In this document: positions 44,895-57,351 of the stretch, one piece after another
Numbering within the stretch: position 1 is the first letter of the stretch
Layout of the letters: each line of letters begins with the position of its first letter
NCBI GenBank assembly: GCA_009731375.1
Contig: BJOX01000162.1
Location: 407,762-471,761 of the forward strand
Length of the DNA: 64,000 nucleotides
Direction: 5' to 3'
Source: Paulinella micropora
Taxonomy: Eukaryota > Cercozoa > Imbricatea > Euglyphida
Translations under genes and position numbers: made by a program
The notes under the pieces: model-generated
Seen by the model: only the letters and a program-made list of their open reading frames with translations
What the model was told of the DNA's origin: nothing
The model's database searches: none

Positions 44895-46498
44895 CCAACT
44901 GCGAACACAAATAGCTCGCATGATTTTTGATTGCCCTTGAGAAAAATATAGATATAGATATAGACATAGACATAGACATAGACATAGACATAGACATAGA
45001 CAGAGACAGAGACAGAGACAGAGACAGAGGCAGAGACAGAGGCAGAGACAGAGGCAGAGACAGAGGCAGAGACAGAGACAGAGACAGAGACAGAGACAGA
45101 GACAGAGACAGAGACAGAGACAGACAGAGACAGAGACAGAGACAGAGACAGAGACAGAGACAGAGAGAGACAGAGACAGAGACAGAGACAGAGACAGAGA
45201 CAAAGACAGAGACAGAGACAGAGACAGACAGAGACAGAGACACAGACACAGACACAGACACGGACACGGACACGGACATAGACGTAGACACAGACACAGA
45301 CACAGACACAGACACAGACACAGATCAGACGTAGACGTAGACGTAGACGTAGACGTAGACATAGACATAGACATAGACATAGACATAGACCTAGACCTAG
45401 ACCTAGCTATAGCTATAGCTATAGCTATAGATATAGCTATAGCTATATAGATATAGATAATAGATATCGATATCGATATCGATATCGATATCGATATATA
45501 GATATAGATATAGATATAAATATAGATATAGATATAGATATAGATATAGATATAGATATAGATATAGATATAGATATAGACATAGATACAGATATAGATA
45601 CAGATATAGATATAGATATAGATATAAATATAGATATAGACATAGATATAGACATAGATATAGATATAGATATACAGATATAGATATAGATATAGATATA
45701 GATATAGATATAGATATAGATATATAGATACAGATATAGATATAGATATAGATATAGATATAGACAAAGATACAGATACAGATACAGCTACAGCTACAGC
45801 TACAGCTACAGTATAGCTATAGCTATAGCTATAGCTATAGCTATAGCTATAGCTATAGCTTTAGCTTATAGTTTATAGCTATAGCTATAGCTATAGCTAT
45901 AGCTATAGATATAGATATAGATATAGATATAGATATAGATATAGATATAGATATACCTTAGAACCAGTGCTTGCGATATGGATATACCTAAAAATAAGAT
46001 ATAGATATAGATATAGATATAGATATAGATACAGATACAGATACAGAAACAGAAACAGAAACAGAAACAGAAACAGAAACAGAAACAGAAACAGAAACAG
46101 AAAACAGAAACAGAAAACAGAAAAGAAAACAGAAAAGAAAACAGAAACAGAAACAGAAACAGACAGAAACAGAAACAGAAACAGAAACATAAACAGAACA
46201 GAAACAGAAACAGAAACAGAAACAGATACAGATACAGATACAGATACAGATATAGATGTAGATGTAGATGTAGATGTAGATGTAGATGTAGATGTAGATC
46301 TAGATGTAGATGTAGAAATAGAATATGGACATGGACATGGACATGGACATGGACATGGACATGGAGATAGAGATAGAGATAGAGATAGAGATATAGAGAT
46401 AGAGATAGAGATAGAGATAGAGATAGAGATAGAGATAGAGATATAGATATAGATATAGATATATAGATATAGATATAGATAGAGATAGAGATAGAGAT

Positions 46499-46533
<35 letters not shown>

Positions 46534-47624
46534 GATAGAGAGAGAGAGAGAGATAGAGAGAGAGATATAGAGATAGAGATAGAGATAGAGATAGAGATAA
46601 GAGATAGAGATAGAGATAGAGATAGAGATAGAGATAGAGATAGAGATGTAGATATAGATATTGATATAGATATAGATATAGATATAGATGTAGATGTAGA
46701 TGTAGATATAGATAGAGATAGAGATAGAGATAGAGATAGAGATAGAGATATAGATATAGATATAGATATAGATATAGATATAGATATAGATATAGATGTA
46801 GATGTAGATGTAGATGTAGATGTAGATGTAGATATATATATAGATATAGATATAGATATATAGATATAGATACAGATATAGATATAGATATAGATATAGA
46901 TATAGATATAGATATAGATATATAGATATAGATATAGATATAGATATAGATATAGATATAGATATAGATGTACTTTTCTTGTCCTTGACATTGTCACATG
47001 CACGCACAAGGTCTGATTGACATTCCTACATCAAGATAAAGATTGAGACAGGAAGATGTAGATGTAGATGTAGATGTAGATATAGATGTAGATGTAGATG
47101 TAGATGCAGATGTAGATGTAGATGTAGATGTAGATGTAGATGTAGATGTATACGTAGATGTAGATGTAGATGTAGATGTAGATGCAGAATTGTAGATATA
47201 GATGTAGATGTTGGTGTAGGTGTTGGTGTGCAGGTGTAGGTGTAGGTGTAGGTGTAGGTATAGGTAGGTATAGGTCTAGGTATAAGTATAGGTACAAGTA
47301 TAGGTTGTAGGTATAGGTAGGTATAGGTACAGGTATAGATATAGATATAGATATAGATATAGATATAGATAGATATAGATATAGATATAGATATAGATAT
47401 AGATATAGATATAGATATAGATATAGGTATAGGTATAGGTATAGGTATAGGTATAGGTATAGATACAGATACAGATAGAGATAGAGATAGAGATAGAGAT
47501 AGAGATAGAGATAGATATCGATATCGATATCGATATCGATATCGATATAGATATAGATATAGATATAGATATAGATAAAGATATAGATATAGATATAGAT
47601 ATAGATATAGATACCGGTACTTTC
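44828..47624. repeat. 2.7-kb compound hexanucleotide array
   Basis: After GATA, a chain of hexamer blocks: GATATA, GACATA, GACAGA, GACACA, GACGTA, GACATA, GACCTA, GCTATA, GATATC, GATATA, CAGATA, CTACAG, CTATAG, AAACAG, GATGTA, GGACAT, GAGATA and back, broken by a unique patch at 46970-47050 and by GTAGGT blocks at 47205-47330. Neighbouring blocks usually differ by one base. No gene. Confidence 0.9.
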
Positions 47625-47706
47625 TCACAGACATACATACTTTGTTCCTACGTACATACATACATTCATACAAATACATACATACATACATACATACATA
47701 CATCCT

Positions 47707-47761
<55 letters not shown>

Positions 47762-47975
47762 NNNNNNNNNNNNNNNNNNNNNNNNNNNNNNNNNNNNNNN
47801 NNNNNNNNNNNNNNNNNNNNNNNNNNNNNNNNNNNNNNNNNNNNNNNNNNNNNNNNNNNNNNNNNNNNNNNNNNNNNNNNNNNNNNNNNNNNNNNNNNNN
47901 NNNNNNNNNNNNNNNNNNNNNNNNNNNNNNNNNNNNNNNNNNNNNNNNNNNNNNNNNNNNNNNNNNNNNNNNNNN

Positions 47976-48052
<77 letters not shown>

Positions 48053-48057
48053 CATAC
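47625..48057. repeat. (CATA)n, poly-C, gap, (CT)n, (CA)n
   Basis: Poly-C 47710-47761 against Ns (47762-47975) suggests failed assembly. The (CA)n end supplies the GTATGT donor of the next exon on the minus strand. Confidence 0.9.
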
Positions 48058-48144
48058 CAGATTGGAAATAGCTAGCTTCATTTGTTTATTAGTCACACGT
48101 CCTACGCTGCGTTGTTGATGTGCCTTTTGTTGTTCTTTCCATGC
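48058..48144 (-). CDS. Isolated minus-strand exon, AWKEQQKAHQQR
   Basis: Acceptor ATATCTATATCTGCAG; 29 codons, phase 0 to 0, reading AWKEQQKAHQQRSVGRVTNK + QMKLAISNL; donor CTG|GTATGT at the start of (GT)n. Hydrophilic helix, no family. Two acceptor-side copies lie upstream (48643-48700, 49714-49730). Phase does not join directly to the zinc-finger exon at 44241, so membership in gene 2 is open. Confidence 0.5.
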
Positions 48145-48158
48145 CTGCAGATATAGAT

Positions 48159-48192
<34 letters not shown>

Positions 48193-48197
48193 CGATG

Positions 48198-48249
<52 letters not shown>

Positions 48250-48271
48250 TAATAATAATAATAATAATAAC

Positions 48272-48325
<54 letters not shown>
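48145..48325. repeat. (GAT)n and (AAT)n
   Basis: GAT to 48195, then AAT with AAC interruptions. The AAT block is the tail of the retroposon that follows. Confidence 0.9.
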
Positions 48326-48326
<1 letters not shown>

Positions 48327-48557
48327 GTGCTTCTCTGTCAATGGCTGATGCATTTCTGCACATGCGCCTCCATCGTCTCACCCGTGAGGGGAGTACGAAG
48401 AATTGACGATAGGCTCTAATGACACCCCCGCAAGGGCAGTTCCAACACGTCCAGACGGACCGGTATGTTCAATGAAAATACTGGTGGCACCGACGGGAAT
48501 CGAACTGGCGACAGGGCCCAGATGGTAGAACTTGACCACTGGGCTATCACGGTGTCC
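48326..48557 (-). mobile_element. tRNA-derived SINE with (ATT)n tail
   Basis: The head at 48557-48482 has a tRNA-like start GGACACC, box A-like ATAGCCCAGTGGTCAAG and box B GTTCGATTCCC, ending GGTGCCACC. A body of ~155 bases follows and then (ATT)n on the minus strand. Pairing of the acceptor ends is imperfect, so I call a tRNA-derived SINE head and no functional tRNA. Confidence 0.7.
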
Positions 48558-48559
48558 AA

Positions 48560-48623
<64 letters not shown>

Positions 48624-48755
48624 TATATAATAATAATAATTTTATTCGTCGTACGCCCTACGCCACGTTGTTGATGTGCCTTGTGTTGTTCTTTCCATCC
48701 CTGCAGATATAGATATGATGATGATAATGATAATAATAATGATAACAATAACAAC

Positions 48756-48800
<45 letters not shown>

Positions 48801-48865
48801 TATAATGATGATGATGATGATGATAATAATAATGATAATAATAATAAAATAATAATAATAATAAT
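48558..48865 (-). repeat. (AAT)n and an acceptor-side copy of the 48058 exon
   Basis: 48643-48700 repeats CTGCAG|GGATGGAAAGAACAAC and reads GWKEQHKAHQQRGVGRTTNK, then falls into (ATT)n. GAT/AAT tracts follow to 48865. Confidence 0.75.
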
Positions 48866-48957
48866 AGTGCTTCTCTGTCAATGGCTGATGCATTTCTGCA
48901 CATGCGCCTCCATCGTCTCACCCGTGAGGGGAGTACGAAGAATTGACGATAAGCTCT
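48866..48957 (-). mobile_element. tRNA-derived SINE, 3' part of a second copy
   Basis: Matches the body of 48326-48420 (CTCACGGGTGAGACGATGGA region) with one substitution (AAGCTC for AGGCTC), again followed by (ATT)n on the minus strand. Its head is lost in a 10-N gap. Confidence 0.75.
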
Positions 48958-48968
48958 ANNNNNNNNNN

Positions 48969-49522
48969 CTATATCTGAGGCGTACTGATGCAGCTAATGG
49001 CATATCCTCAACGGACATAAGCCTCCAATACCCTCCTTGTTCGAGGTCCTCCACCCCCCCGTGTCAGTCTCTCGCCTGATGATCGGGGCCACCGATGGAG
49101 CTCCTGAGGGCAAGACTGCACTAAGCCGGGGTTATTCCGCAGTCCCAGCAACCTCTTGCAAGACGTCACCGAATGTGCAAGTGCATACACCAAGCGCGGT
49201 TGCTAGAGCTGCCTCGAAACCCCACCCATAACAATCTGGTGTCTGCTGGGGCCTGGGCTATCAACCAGCATATGCGGAGTTTAAGATCTTTTACGCGCGC
49301 AACGACCCTCCTCCCCAGCATCGACCACCAAAGGGTTATGAGTTGGCGTCACAGTTTAACGCCTTGAGGCCATTGGGCTGGAACTCTGTTTAGCAAGTGT
49401 GACTAGGTTTTTTCATCGGGATTTCCCTCAAATATGTCACAGTCAACACTCCAAGGCAGATTTACTATATCTGAGGCGTACTGATGCAGCTAATGGCATA
49501 TCCTCAACGGACATAAGCCTCC

Positions 49523-49526
<4 letters not shown>
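48969..49526 (+). mobile_element. ~560-bp segment bounded by 60-bp direct repeats
   Basis: CTATATCTGAGGCGTACTGA...ATAAGCCTCCAAT occurs at 48969-49028 and 49467-49526. The second copy runs straight into (AAT)n, the first into ~440 bases of unique non-coding sequence. Fits two retroposon 3' ends, or short terminal direct repeats; no ORF with sense. Confidence 0.5.
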
Positions 49527-49610
<84 letters not shown>

Positions 49611-49713
49611 AGAGAGATAAATAAACAGGACCAAAGCAGGAACAAATAGGTAGACAGATAGATTAATACATAAATCATTAGATAATAAATATTTTGCTCC
49701 TATTCCTTCTCAC
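49527..49713. repeat. (AAT)n and AT-rich spacer
   Basis: Pure AAT to 49605, then non-coding. Confidence 0.85.
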
Positions 49714-49730
49714 CTTTGCGCTGGCCATGC
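49714..49730 (-). repeat. Shortest acceptor-side copy of the 48058 exon
   Basis: TATATCTGCAG|GCATGG then CCAGCGCAAAG and GTGAGA. Only the acceptor and first two codons match; it could instead be a 17-base microexon. Confidence 0.4.
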
Positions 49731-50141
<411 letters not shown>

Positions 50142-50570
50142 ATGAGATATCGACTAATGTCAGAAAAAAGGAGCTGCTGATTTCGTCAACCAAGGAAGTC
50201 TGTGAAAAGTATTGACCCGATGCCCAGCTAAGCCGTGATGTTTGCACGGAAGGGACTGATACAGGCGATACCAAAGCTCCCTAGTACCAGGCGGGGCCAG
50301 GGCTCGTTCCATAAGCGCCCCTTGCAGAACGAGCTCCCACCTCCATTACAGAGGGCCCAGTAAGCAGATGGAGTTTCGAGACTGTTCGACAGTCTAGTAT
50401 AAACCGACAGAGCACTGTGGGTTTTATTCCGGGCTCAACAAGCGAGAAAGGGCACCCTGAGGGAACAGGATTGTGCTTCCCGTCGCTATTTCGGCATGTG
50501 ACTTATAGGCGTATGGCTAGGCACACATAAGGCACCCCACCACGGGCCCAGCACACCCACACCATCCCCT

Positions 50571-50572
<2 letters not shown>
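50142..50572 (-). mobile_element. (TATC)n-tailed retroposon, copy 4
   Basis: Minus-oriented, 5' end at ATCCCCTAAA; carries a short deletion (GTCTGTGAAAAGTATT). Confidence 0.85.
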
Positions 50573-50612
<40 letters not shown>

Positions 50613-50906
50613 GGATAGATAGATAGATAGATAGATAGGTCAATGAGCGCTCCATGTAAAGACATGCATACATACACGCATACATACATACATACATACA
50701 TACATACATACATACATGCATACATACATACATACATACATACATACAATACCTGACGTTGAAGGAAGCAACAGAAATTGCAGAGGCTGAGCGTACATAC
50801 ATACATACATACATACATACATACATGCAAACATACATATATCCAATACCTGACTTTGAAGAAAGGAACAAATATTGCAGAGGCTGAGCGTACATACATG
50901 CATACA

Positions 50907-50939
<33 letters not shown>

Positions 50940-51528
50940 CCAATTCTTGACTTTGAAGGAAGCAACAGATATTGCAGAGGCTGAGCGTATATACATACAT
51001 ACATACATACATACATCCAAACATAAAATACCTGACTTTGAAGGAAGCAACAGATATTGCAGAGGCTGAGCGTACATACATACATACATACATACATACA
51101 TACATACATACATACATACATACATACATACATACATACATACATGCAAACATACATATATCCAATACCTGACTTTGAAGGAAGCAACAGATATTGCAGA
51201 GGCTGAGCGTACATTCATACATACATACATACATACATACATACATGCATGCAAAGATACATATATCCAATACCTGACTTTGAAGGAAGCAACAGATATT
51301 GCAGAGGCTGAGCGTACATACATACATACATACATACATACATACACACATACATACATACATACATACATACATGCAAACATACATATATCCAATACCT
51401 GACTTTGAAGAAAGCAACAGATATTGCAGAGGCTGAGCGTACATACATACATACATACATGCATACATACATACATACATACATACATGCATACATACAT
51501 TACATATATCCAATACCTGACTTTGAAG
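50573..51528 (+). repeat. Acceptor-side copies of exon K separated by (CATA)n
   Basis: Eight copies of ACCTGACTTTGAAG|GAAGCAACAGATATTGCAGA + GGCTGAGCG, near 50752, 50852, 50949, 51031, 51168, 51270, 51397 and the full exon at 51515. Each is followed by 40-110 bases of TACATACA and a TATATCC lead-in. The core is nearly invariant while tract length differs fourfold. Confidence 0.8.
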
Positions 51529-51612
51529 GAAGCAACAAATATTGCAGAGACTGAGCGTACATCGAGGGTGGCGAAACAAGTCACACTGCAAAACACTACC
51601 ACGCAAACCTAC
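51529..51612 (+). CDS. Exon-like segment K, strand uncertain
   Basis: Plus: acceptor ACTTTGAAG; 28 codons, phase 0 to 0, reading [20 protein letters not shown] + QNTTTQTY; possible donor CTAC|GTCAAT. Hydrophilic and protein-like. The minus strand is also open ([20 protein letters not shown]) with AG|GTATTG as donor. I prefer plus on composition. Copies of the left part lie only to the left and copies of the right part only to the right. Confidence 0.4.
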
Positions 51613-51615
51613 GTC

Positions 51616-51662
<47 letters not shown>

Positions 51663-51694
51663 CACTGCAGAACACTACCACGAAACCTACGTCA

Positions 51695-51782
<88 letters not shown>

Positions 51783-51923
51783 ACTGCAGAACACTACCAC
51801 GCAAACCTACGTCAATTATATATTATATATTATATTTATGTATATATATATATATATTATATGTCACACTGGAGAACACTACCACGCAAACCTACGTCAA
51901 TCATACATATACATATATATATG

Positions 51924-51955
<32 letters not shown>

Positions 51956-52005
51956 TCACACTGCAGAACACTACCACGCAAACCTACGTCAATCATATAT
52001 ATATG

Positions 52006-52068
<63 letters not shown>

Positions 52069-52293
52069 CACTGCAGCGCACTGCCACGCAACCGTACGCA
52101 TCAAATTATAAGTTATATATATTTCAAATTAAACATGCATATATACTACTACTAGCGAAACAAGTCACACTGCCGAGCAGTCCCACGCAACCCTACGTAA
52201 ATGATATACATATATATATATATATATAATATATATATATATCCATGTATATATATATATATATCCATGTATATATATATACAAATAATATAT

Positions 52294-52336
<43 letters not shown>

Positions 52337-52523
52337 TACATATATATATATATATATGAAAATATATATACATATATATATATATATATATTTTCAAATT
52401 AAACATGCATATATACTTCTACTAGAAGCAGCAGATATTATTGCAGAGGGGTGGAGCGTGCAGTGGGGATGGCGAAACTCTTTACAGCTACCTATCTACC
52501 TTCCTACCTACCTATCTACCTAC

Positions 52524-52600
<77 letters not shown>

Positions 52601-52601
52601 G

Positions 52602-52669
<68 letters not shown>

Positions 52670-52920
52670 GTCTATCTGTCTATCTGTCTGTCTGTCTATG
52701 TATATATCTAGCTACTGCATCACACTGCCACGGACCCCTATATATTTATGGTTGCATACATACATACAAATTTATACATGTAGAAACGCTTCACACTGCA
52801 TCGCACTGCCACGCAGACCAATGTATACAGTTGAATACATACATATATATACAAATTTATACATGCGAAACGAGTTACACTGCATCGCACTGACCATACG
52901 TATATAGCTGCATGTATATA
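51613..52920 (+). repeat. Donor-side copies of exon K in (TA)n and (CTAT)n
   Basis: ACTGCAGAACACTACCACGC + AAACCTACGTCAAT recurs near 51663, 51782, 51868, 51960, 52070 (diverged) and 52160, then as decayed forms at 52425, 52720, 52785 and 52865. The copy at 52157-52197 has the best donor (CCTAC|GTAAAT). TA tracts separate the first five, CTAT (52505-52700) a later pair. Confidence 0.75.
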
Positions 52921-52945
52921 TGAACTTATACATGATTTACTACTA

Positions 52946-53027
<82 letters not shown>

Positions 53028-53101
53028 TACTTACTACTACTTACTACTACTTACTACTACTTACTACTACTTACTAGTACTTACTAGTACTTACTAGTAC
53101 T

Positions 53102-53141
<40 letters not shown>

Positions 53142-53148
53142 GCTGCTT

Positions 53149-53228
<80 letters not shown>

Positions 53229-54676
53229 GCTACTACTACTGCTGCTGCTGCTGCTGATGCGTCTGCTTCTTCTTCTTCTGCTGCTTCTGCTGTTTCTTCT
53301 GCTGCTGCTTCTGCTGCTTCTTCTGCTGCTTCTTCTGCTGCTTCTGCTGCTGCTTCTGCTGCTGCTGCTTCTTCTTCTTCTTCTCCTTCTTCTTCTCCTT
53401 CTTCTTCTTCTTCTTCTTCTTCTTCTTCTTCTTCTCCTTCTTCTTCTTCTTCTCCTCCTTCTTCTTCTTCCTCTTCTTCTTCTTCTTCTTCTCCTTCTTC
53501 TTCTTCTTCTTCTTCTTCTTCTTCTTCTTCTTCTTCTTCTTCTTCTTCTTCTTCTTCTTCTTCTTCTTCTGCTGCTGCTGCTGCTGCTGCTTCTTCTTCT
53601 TCTTCTTCTTCTTCTTCTAGTTGGATAGAATGTAATAGAAAAAAAGAAAATAAGATAACAAAGAAGAGAATCAAAAAGAGAACGAAGAAGAGAACGAAGA
53701 AGAGAACGAAGAAGAGAACGAAGAAGAGAACGAAGAAGAGAACGAAGAAGAGAACGAAGAAGAGGGANNNNNNNNNNNNNNNNNNNNNNNNNNNNNNNNN
53801 NNNNNNNNNNNNNNNNNNNNNNNNNNNNNNNNNNNNNNNNNNNNNNNNNNNNAAAAAAAAGAGAGAAAAAAAAGAGAAAAAAAAGAGAAAAAAAAAGGAA
53901 AGAAGAGAAAAAAAAGAGAAAAAAAAAGGAAAGAAAAGAAAAGAACAGAAGAGAGAGAGAGAGAAAGAGAGAGAAAAAAAGAGAAAAAAAGAAAAAAAAA
54001 GAAAAAAAAAGAAGAAAAAAGAAGAAAAAGAAAAGAGAAAGAGAAGAAAAAAGAGAATAAAAAGAGAAGAAAAAGAGAAGAAAAAGAGAAGAAAAAGAGA
54101 AGAAAAAGAGAAGGAAAAGAGAAGGAAAAGAGAAAAGAGAAGAGAAAAGAGAAGAGAAAAGAGAAGAGAAAAGAGAAGAGAAAAGAGAAGAGAAAAGAGA
54201 AGAGAAAAGAGAAAAAAAGAGAAGAAAAAGAGAAGAAAAAGAGAAGAAAAAGAGAAGAGAAAAGAGAAGAGAAAAGAGAAGAGAAAAGATAAGAGAAAAG
54301 AGAAGAGAAAAGAGAAGAGAAAAGAGAAGAGAAAAGAGAAGAAAAAGAGAAGAAAAAGAGAAGAAAAAGAGAAGAAAAAAAGAAGAAAAAGAGAATAGAA
54401 AAGAAAAGAAAAAAGACAAGAAAAAAGACAAGAAAAAGAGAAGAAAAAGAGAAGAAAAAGAGAAGAAAAAACGAGAAGAAAACGAGAAGAAAACGAGAAG
54501 AAAAAGAAAAGAAAAAGAGAAGAGAAAAGAGAAGAGAAAAGAGAAGAGAAAAGAAGAAGGGAACAAAAAAGAAAAAGAAAAGAACGTTGATACCTCTGCA
54601 AAAGAAAAAGGGAAGAGAAAAGAGAAGAGAAAAGAAGAGTAAAGAAGAAGAGAAAACAAAAGAAAACGAAAGGAAC
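52921..54676. repeat. (TAC)n, (TGC)n, (TTC)n, then (GAAAA/GAGAA)n with an 85-base gap
   Basis: TAC/CTG/TTC trinucleotides to 53620; AGAGAACGAAG and GAGAAAAGAGAAG minisatellite-like units to 54670, Ns at 53768-53852. A copy of the next exon's end (CTCTGCAAAAG) lies at 54592-54603. Confidence 0.85.
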
Positions 54677-55158
54677 CTCTGCAAAGCTGCGGATGGGGCT
54701 CGAGTGCGGTCGGAACATCAGGTGACCAGACGGGAGTGAGGGAAGGAGGAGAGGGAGAAACAACAGATAAAGCAAAAGCATAAATAAGAGCGTCAGCAGG
54801 AGAAAGACCAGGAGGGGGGAAGGGAGAAGGGGGAGGAGGAGGAAGAGAAGGAGGAGGAGAAAGAGAAGGAAAAGGAGAGGTGGAATTGAAATTAGGAGGT
54901 GGTGGTGGTGGTGGTGGTGGAGGAGGAGGAGGAGGAGGAGGAGGAGGAGGAGGAGAAGAAGAAGAAGAAGAAGAAGAAGAAGAAGAAGAAGAAGAAGAAG
55001 AAGAAGAAGAAGAAGAAGAAGAAGAAGAAGAAGAAGAAGATGATGATGATGATGATTGGGTTGGTCTGCTCAGGAAGTTGGTGAGACAGTGTGTAGGAAT
55101 AAGTTGGCGAGGAGAGAGGAAGGAGAAGACGCGATGAAGAAGCAGAGGGGACAGCCGC
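54677..55158 (-). CDS. F-box-like exon with Ser/Pro-rich tail (gene 3)
   Basis: Acceptor GCAAACTAG; 482 bases in phase 2 to 1. It begins RLSPLLLHRVFSFLSPRQLI + PTHCLTNFLSRPTQ, which has the spacing and hydrophobic pattern of an F-box helix pair. Poly-Ser then poly-Pro ((GAA)n, (GGA)n antisense) and a unique Pro/Ser segment (PPGLSPADALIYAFALSVVS) follow. Donor GCAGAG|GTTCCT. Two acceptor-side copies upstream keep the F-box sense (SPRQLIPTHFLTNLL). Phase matches the exon at 55813-55901. If real it would be a substrate adaptor of an SCF ligase, but the F-box call rests on pattern only. Confidence 0.5.
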
Positions 55159-55495
55159 CTAGTTTGCAATATTTGTGTACATGTATGTGTGCATGCTAAG
55201 CAAGTTGGTGAGGAAGTGTGTGGGAATAAGCTGGCGAGGAGAGAGAAAGGAGAAGACGCGATGAAGAAGCAGAGGGGACAGCCGCCTACTTTGTAATATT
55301 GACTTTCTTGCTAGAAGACAATCGTATGCCTTTTGTGAGAATTGCTGTGCTTGCTTCCGAGAAGCGGTTTCGGTGGTATTCCACCTTACATGTATGTGTG
55401 CATGCTAAGCAAGTTGGTAAGGAAGTGTGTGGAAATGTGGCGAGGAGAGAGGAAGGAGAAGACGCGATGAAGAAGAAGAGGAGACAGAAACCTAG
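55159..55495 (-). repeat. Two acceptor-side copies of the F-box-like exon
   Basis: 55200-55288 and 55410-55495 repeat the first ~85 bases of the exon and both then share TGTATGTGTGCATGCTAAGC. Unlike most arrays here the spacer is short and mostly non-microsatellite. Confidence 0.8.
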
Positions 55496-55812
55496 TTTGC
55501 ACAATGAATGTGTACATGTATGTCTGAATGTATACCTATATATGCATGTAGAAAGAAAGTTGGTGTTTGTTGTTGTTGTTGTTGTTGTTATTGTTGTTTA
55601 GATAGAAACATACCGAAGGAAGCAACCTTCTCCCGCGCGAGCATGCGTGCCCATCAAAAAGGAGGAAAGAGGAAGAAGAGGAAGAAGAAGAGGAAGAAGA
55701 GGAAGAAGGAGAAGAAGAAGAAGAAGAAGAAGAAGAAGAAGAAGAAGAAGAAGAAGAAGAAGAAGAAGAAGAAGAAGAAGAAGAAGAAGAAGAAGAAGAA
55801 GAAGAAACGTAC
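55496..55812 (-). repeat. (GTT)n, (GAA)n and a donor-side copy of exon G
   Basis: 55605-55662 repeats CCTTCTCCCGCGCGAGCATG + CGTGCCCATCAAAAAG, the last half of the exon at 55813-55901, with donor CTTCG|GTATGT. A GAA tract (55665-55805) separates the two. Confidence 0.8.
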
Positions 55813-55901
55813 CGAAGGAAGCAACCCTCTCCCACGCGAGCATGCGTGCCCATCAAAAAGGCACTCTTTGCTTGTTGCAAAGCAAAGCGACCAAAAAAAA
55901 G
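55813..55901 (-). CDS. Exon G of gene 3
   Basis: Acceptor ATACAGCTGCAG; 89 bases, phase 0 to 2, reading LFFGRFALQQAKSAFLMGTH + ARVGEGCFL; donor CTTCG|GTACGT. Joins in phase to the F-box-like exon (giving R at the junction). No family recognised. Confidence 0.5.
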
Positions 55902-57295
55902 CTGCAGCTGTATATGATAACATTGTTTATGTATGTATGTACGTATGTATCTATGTATGTATGTATGTATGTATGTATGTATGCAAGTATGTATGTATGT
56001 ATGTATATATGTACGTATGTATTGTGCATGTATGTATGTATGTATGTATGCATATATGTATGCATGCGTGTATGTATGCATGTATGTATGTATATGCATG
56101 TATGTATGTATGTATGTATGTATGTATGTATGTATGTATGTATATTTGTCTGTCTGTCTGTCTGTATGTCTGTATGTATGTCTGTATGGATGTATGTATG
56201 TATGTATACACATATGCATGTATGTATGTATGTATACACGTATGCATGTATGTATGCATGTGTCGCTGTATTACATGCATTAACATAAGCATGTATATGC
56301 TTACAAATGGAATAAGATGATGATGACGATGATGAAGAAGATGAAGAAGAAGAAGAAGAAGAAGAAGAAGAAGAAGAAGAAGAAGAAGAAGAAGAAGAAG
56401 AAGAAGAAGAAGAAGAAGAAAGAAGAAGAAAGAAGAAGAAAGAAGAAGAAAGAAGAAAAAAGAAGAAGAAAGNNNNNNNNNNNNNNNNNNNNNNNNNNNN
56501 NNNNNNNNNNNNNNNNNNNNNNNNNNNNNNNNNNNNNNNNNNNNNNNNNNNNNNNNNNNNNNNNNNNNNNNNNNNNNNNNNNNNNNNNNNNNNNNNNNNN
56601 NNNNNNNNNNNNNNNNNNNNNNNNNNNNNNNNNNNNNNNNNNNNNNNNNNNNNNNNNNNNNNNNNNNNNNNNAGAAGAAAGAAAGAAGAAAAAAAGAAGA
56701 AAAAAGAAGAAAGGAGAAGAAAGGAGAAGAAAGGAGAAGAAAGAAGAAGAAAGAAGAAGAAAGAAGAAGAAAGAAGAAGAAAGGAGAAGAAAGGAGAAGA
56801 AAGGAGAAGAAAGGAGAAGAAAGAAGAAGAAAGAAGAAGAAAGAAGAAGAAAGAAGAAGAAAGAAGAAGAAAGAAGAAGGAAGAAGAAGGAAGAAGAAGG
56901 AAGAAGAAGGAAGAAGGAAGAAGCAGGAAGAAGAAGNNNNNNNNNNAGGAAGAAGAAGGAAGAAGAAGGAAGAAGAAGGAAGAAGGAAGAAGAAGGAAGA
57001 AGAAGGAAGAAGAAGGAAGAAGAAGAAAGAAGAAGAAAGAAGAAGAAAGAAGAAGGAAGAAGAAAGAAGAAGAAAGAAGAAGAAAGAAGAAGGAAAGAAG
57101 AAAAGAAGATTAAGAAGATTAAGAAGATTAAGAAGATTAAGAAGATTAAGAAGATTAAGAAGGAGAAGAAGAAGAAGAAGAAGAAGAAGAAGAAGAAGAA
57201 GAAGAAGAAGAAGAAGAGAAGAAGAAGAAGAAGAATAGGAAGAGGAAGAGGAAGAGGAGGAGGAGGAGGAGGAGGAGGAAGAAGAAGAAGAAGAA

Positions 57296-57351
<56 letters not shown>

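Noticed and set aside
47710-47761. Long poly-C as a biological feature
   Set aside because: Abuts an N gap, as do poly-A at 12386 and 35832 and poly-G at 24393 and 32552; most likely sequencing or assembly artefacts.
48482-48557. Functional tRNA gene
   Set aside because: Box A and box B are good, but the acceptor stem pairs imperfectly, no clear anticodon arm is seen, and a body plus (ATT)n tail follows: a SINE.
50752-51528. CRISPR-like array (conserved ~40-base repeats with regular spacing)
   Set aside because: Spacers are simple (CATA)n tracts, the context is eukaryotic, and the repeat is half of an adjacent exon.
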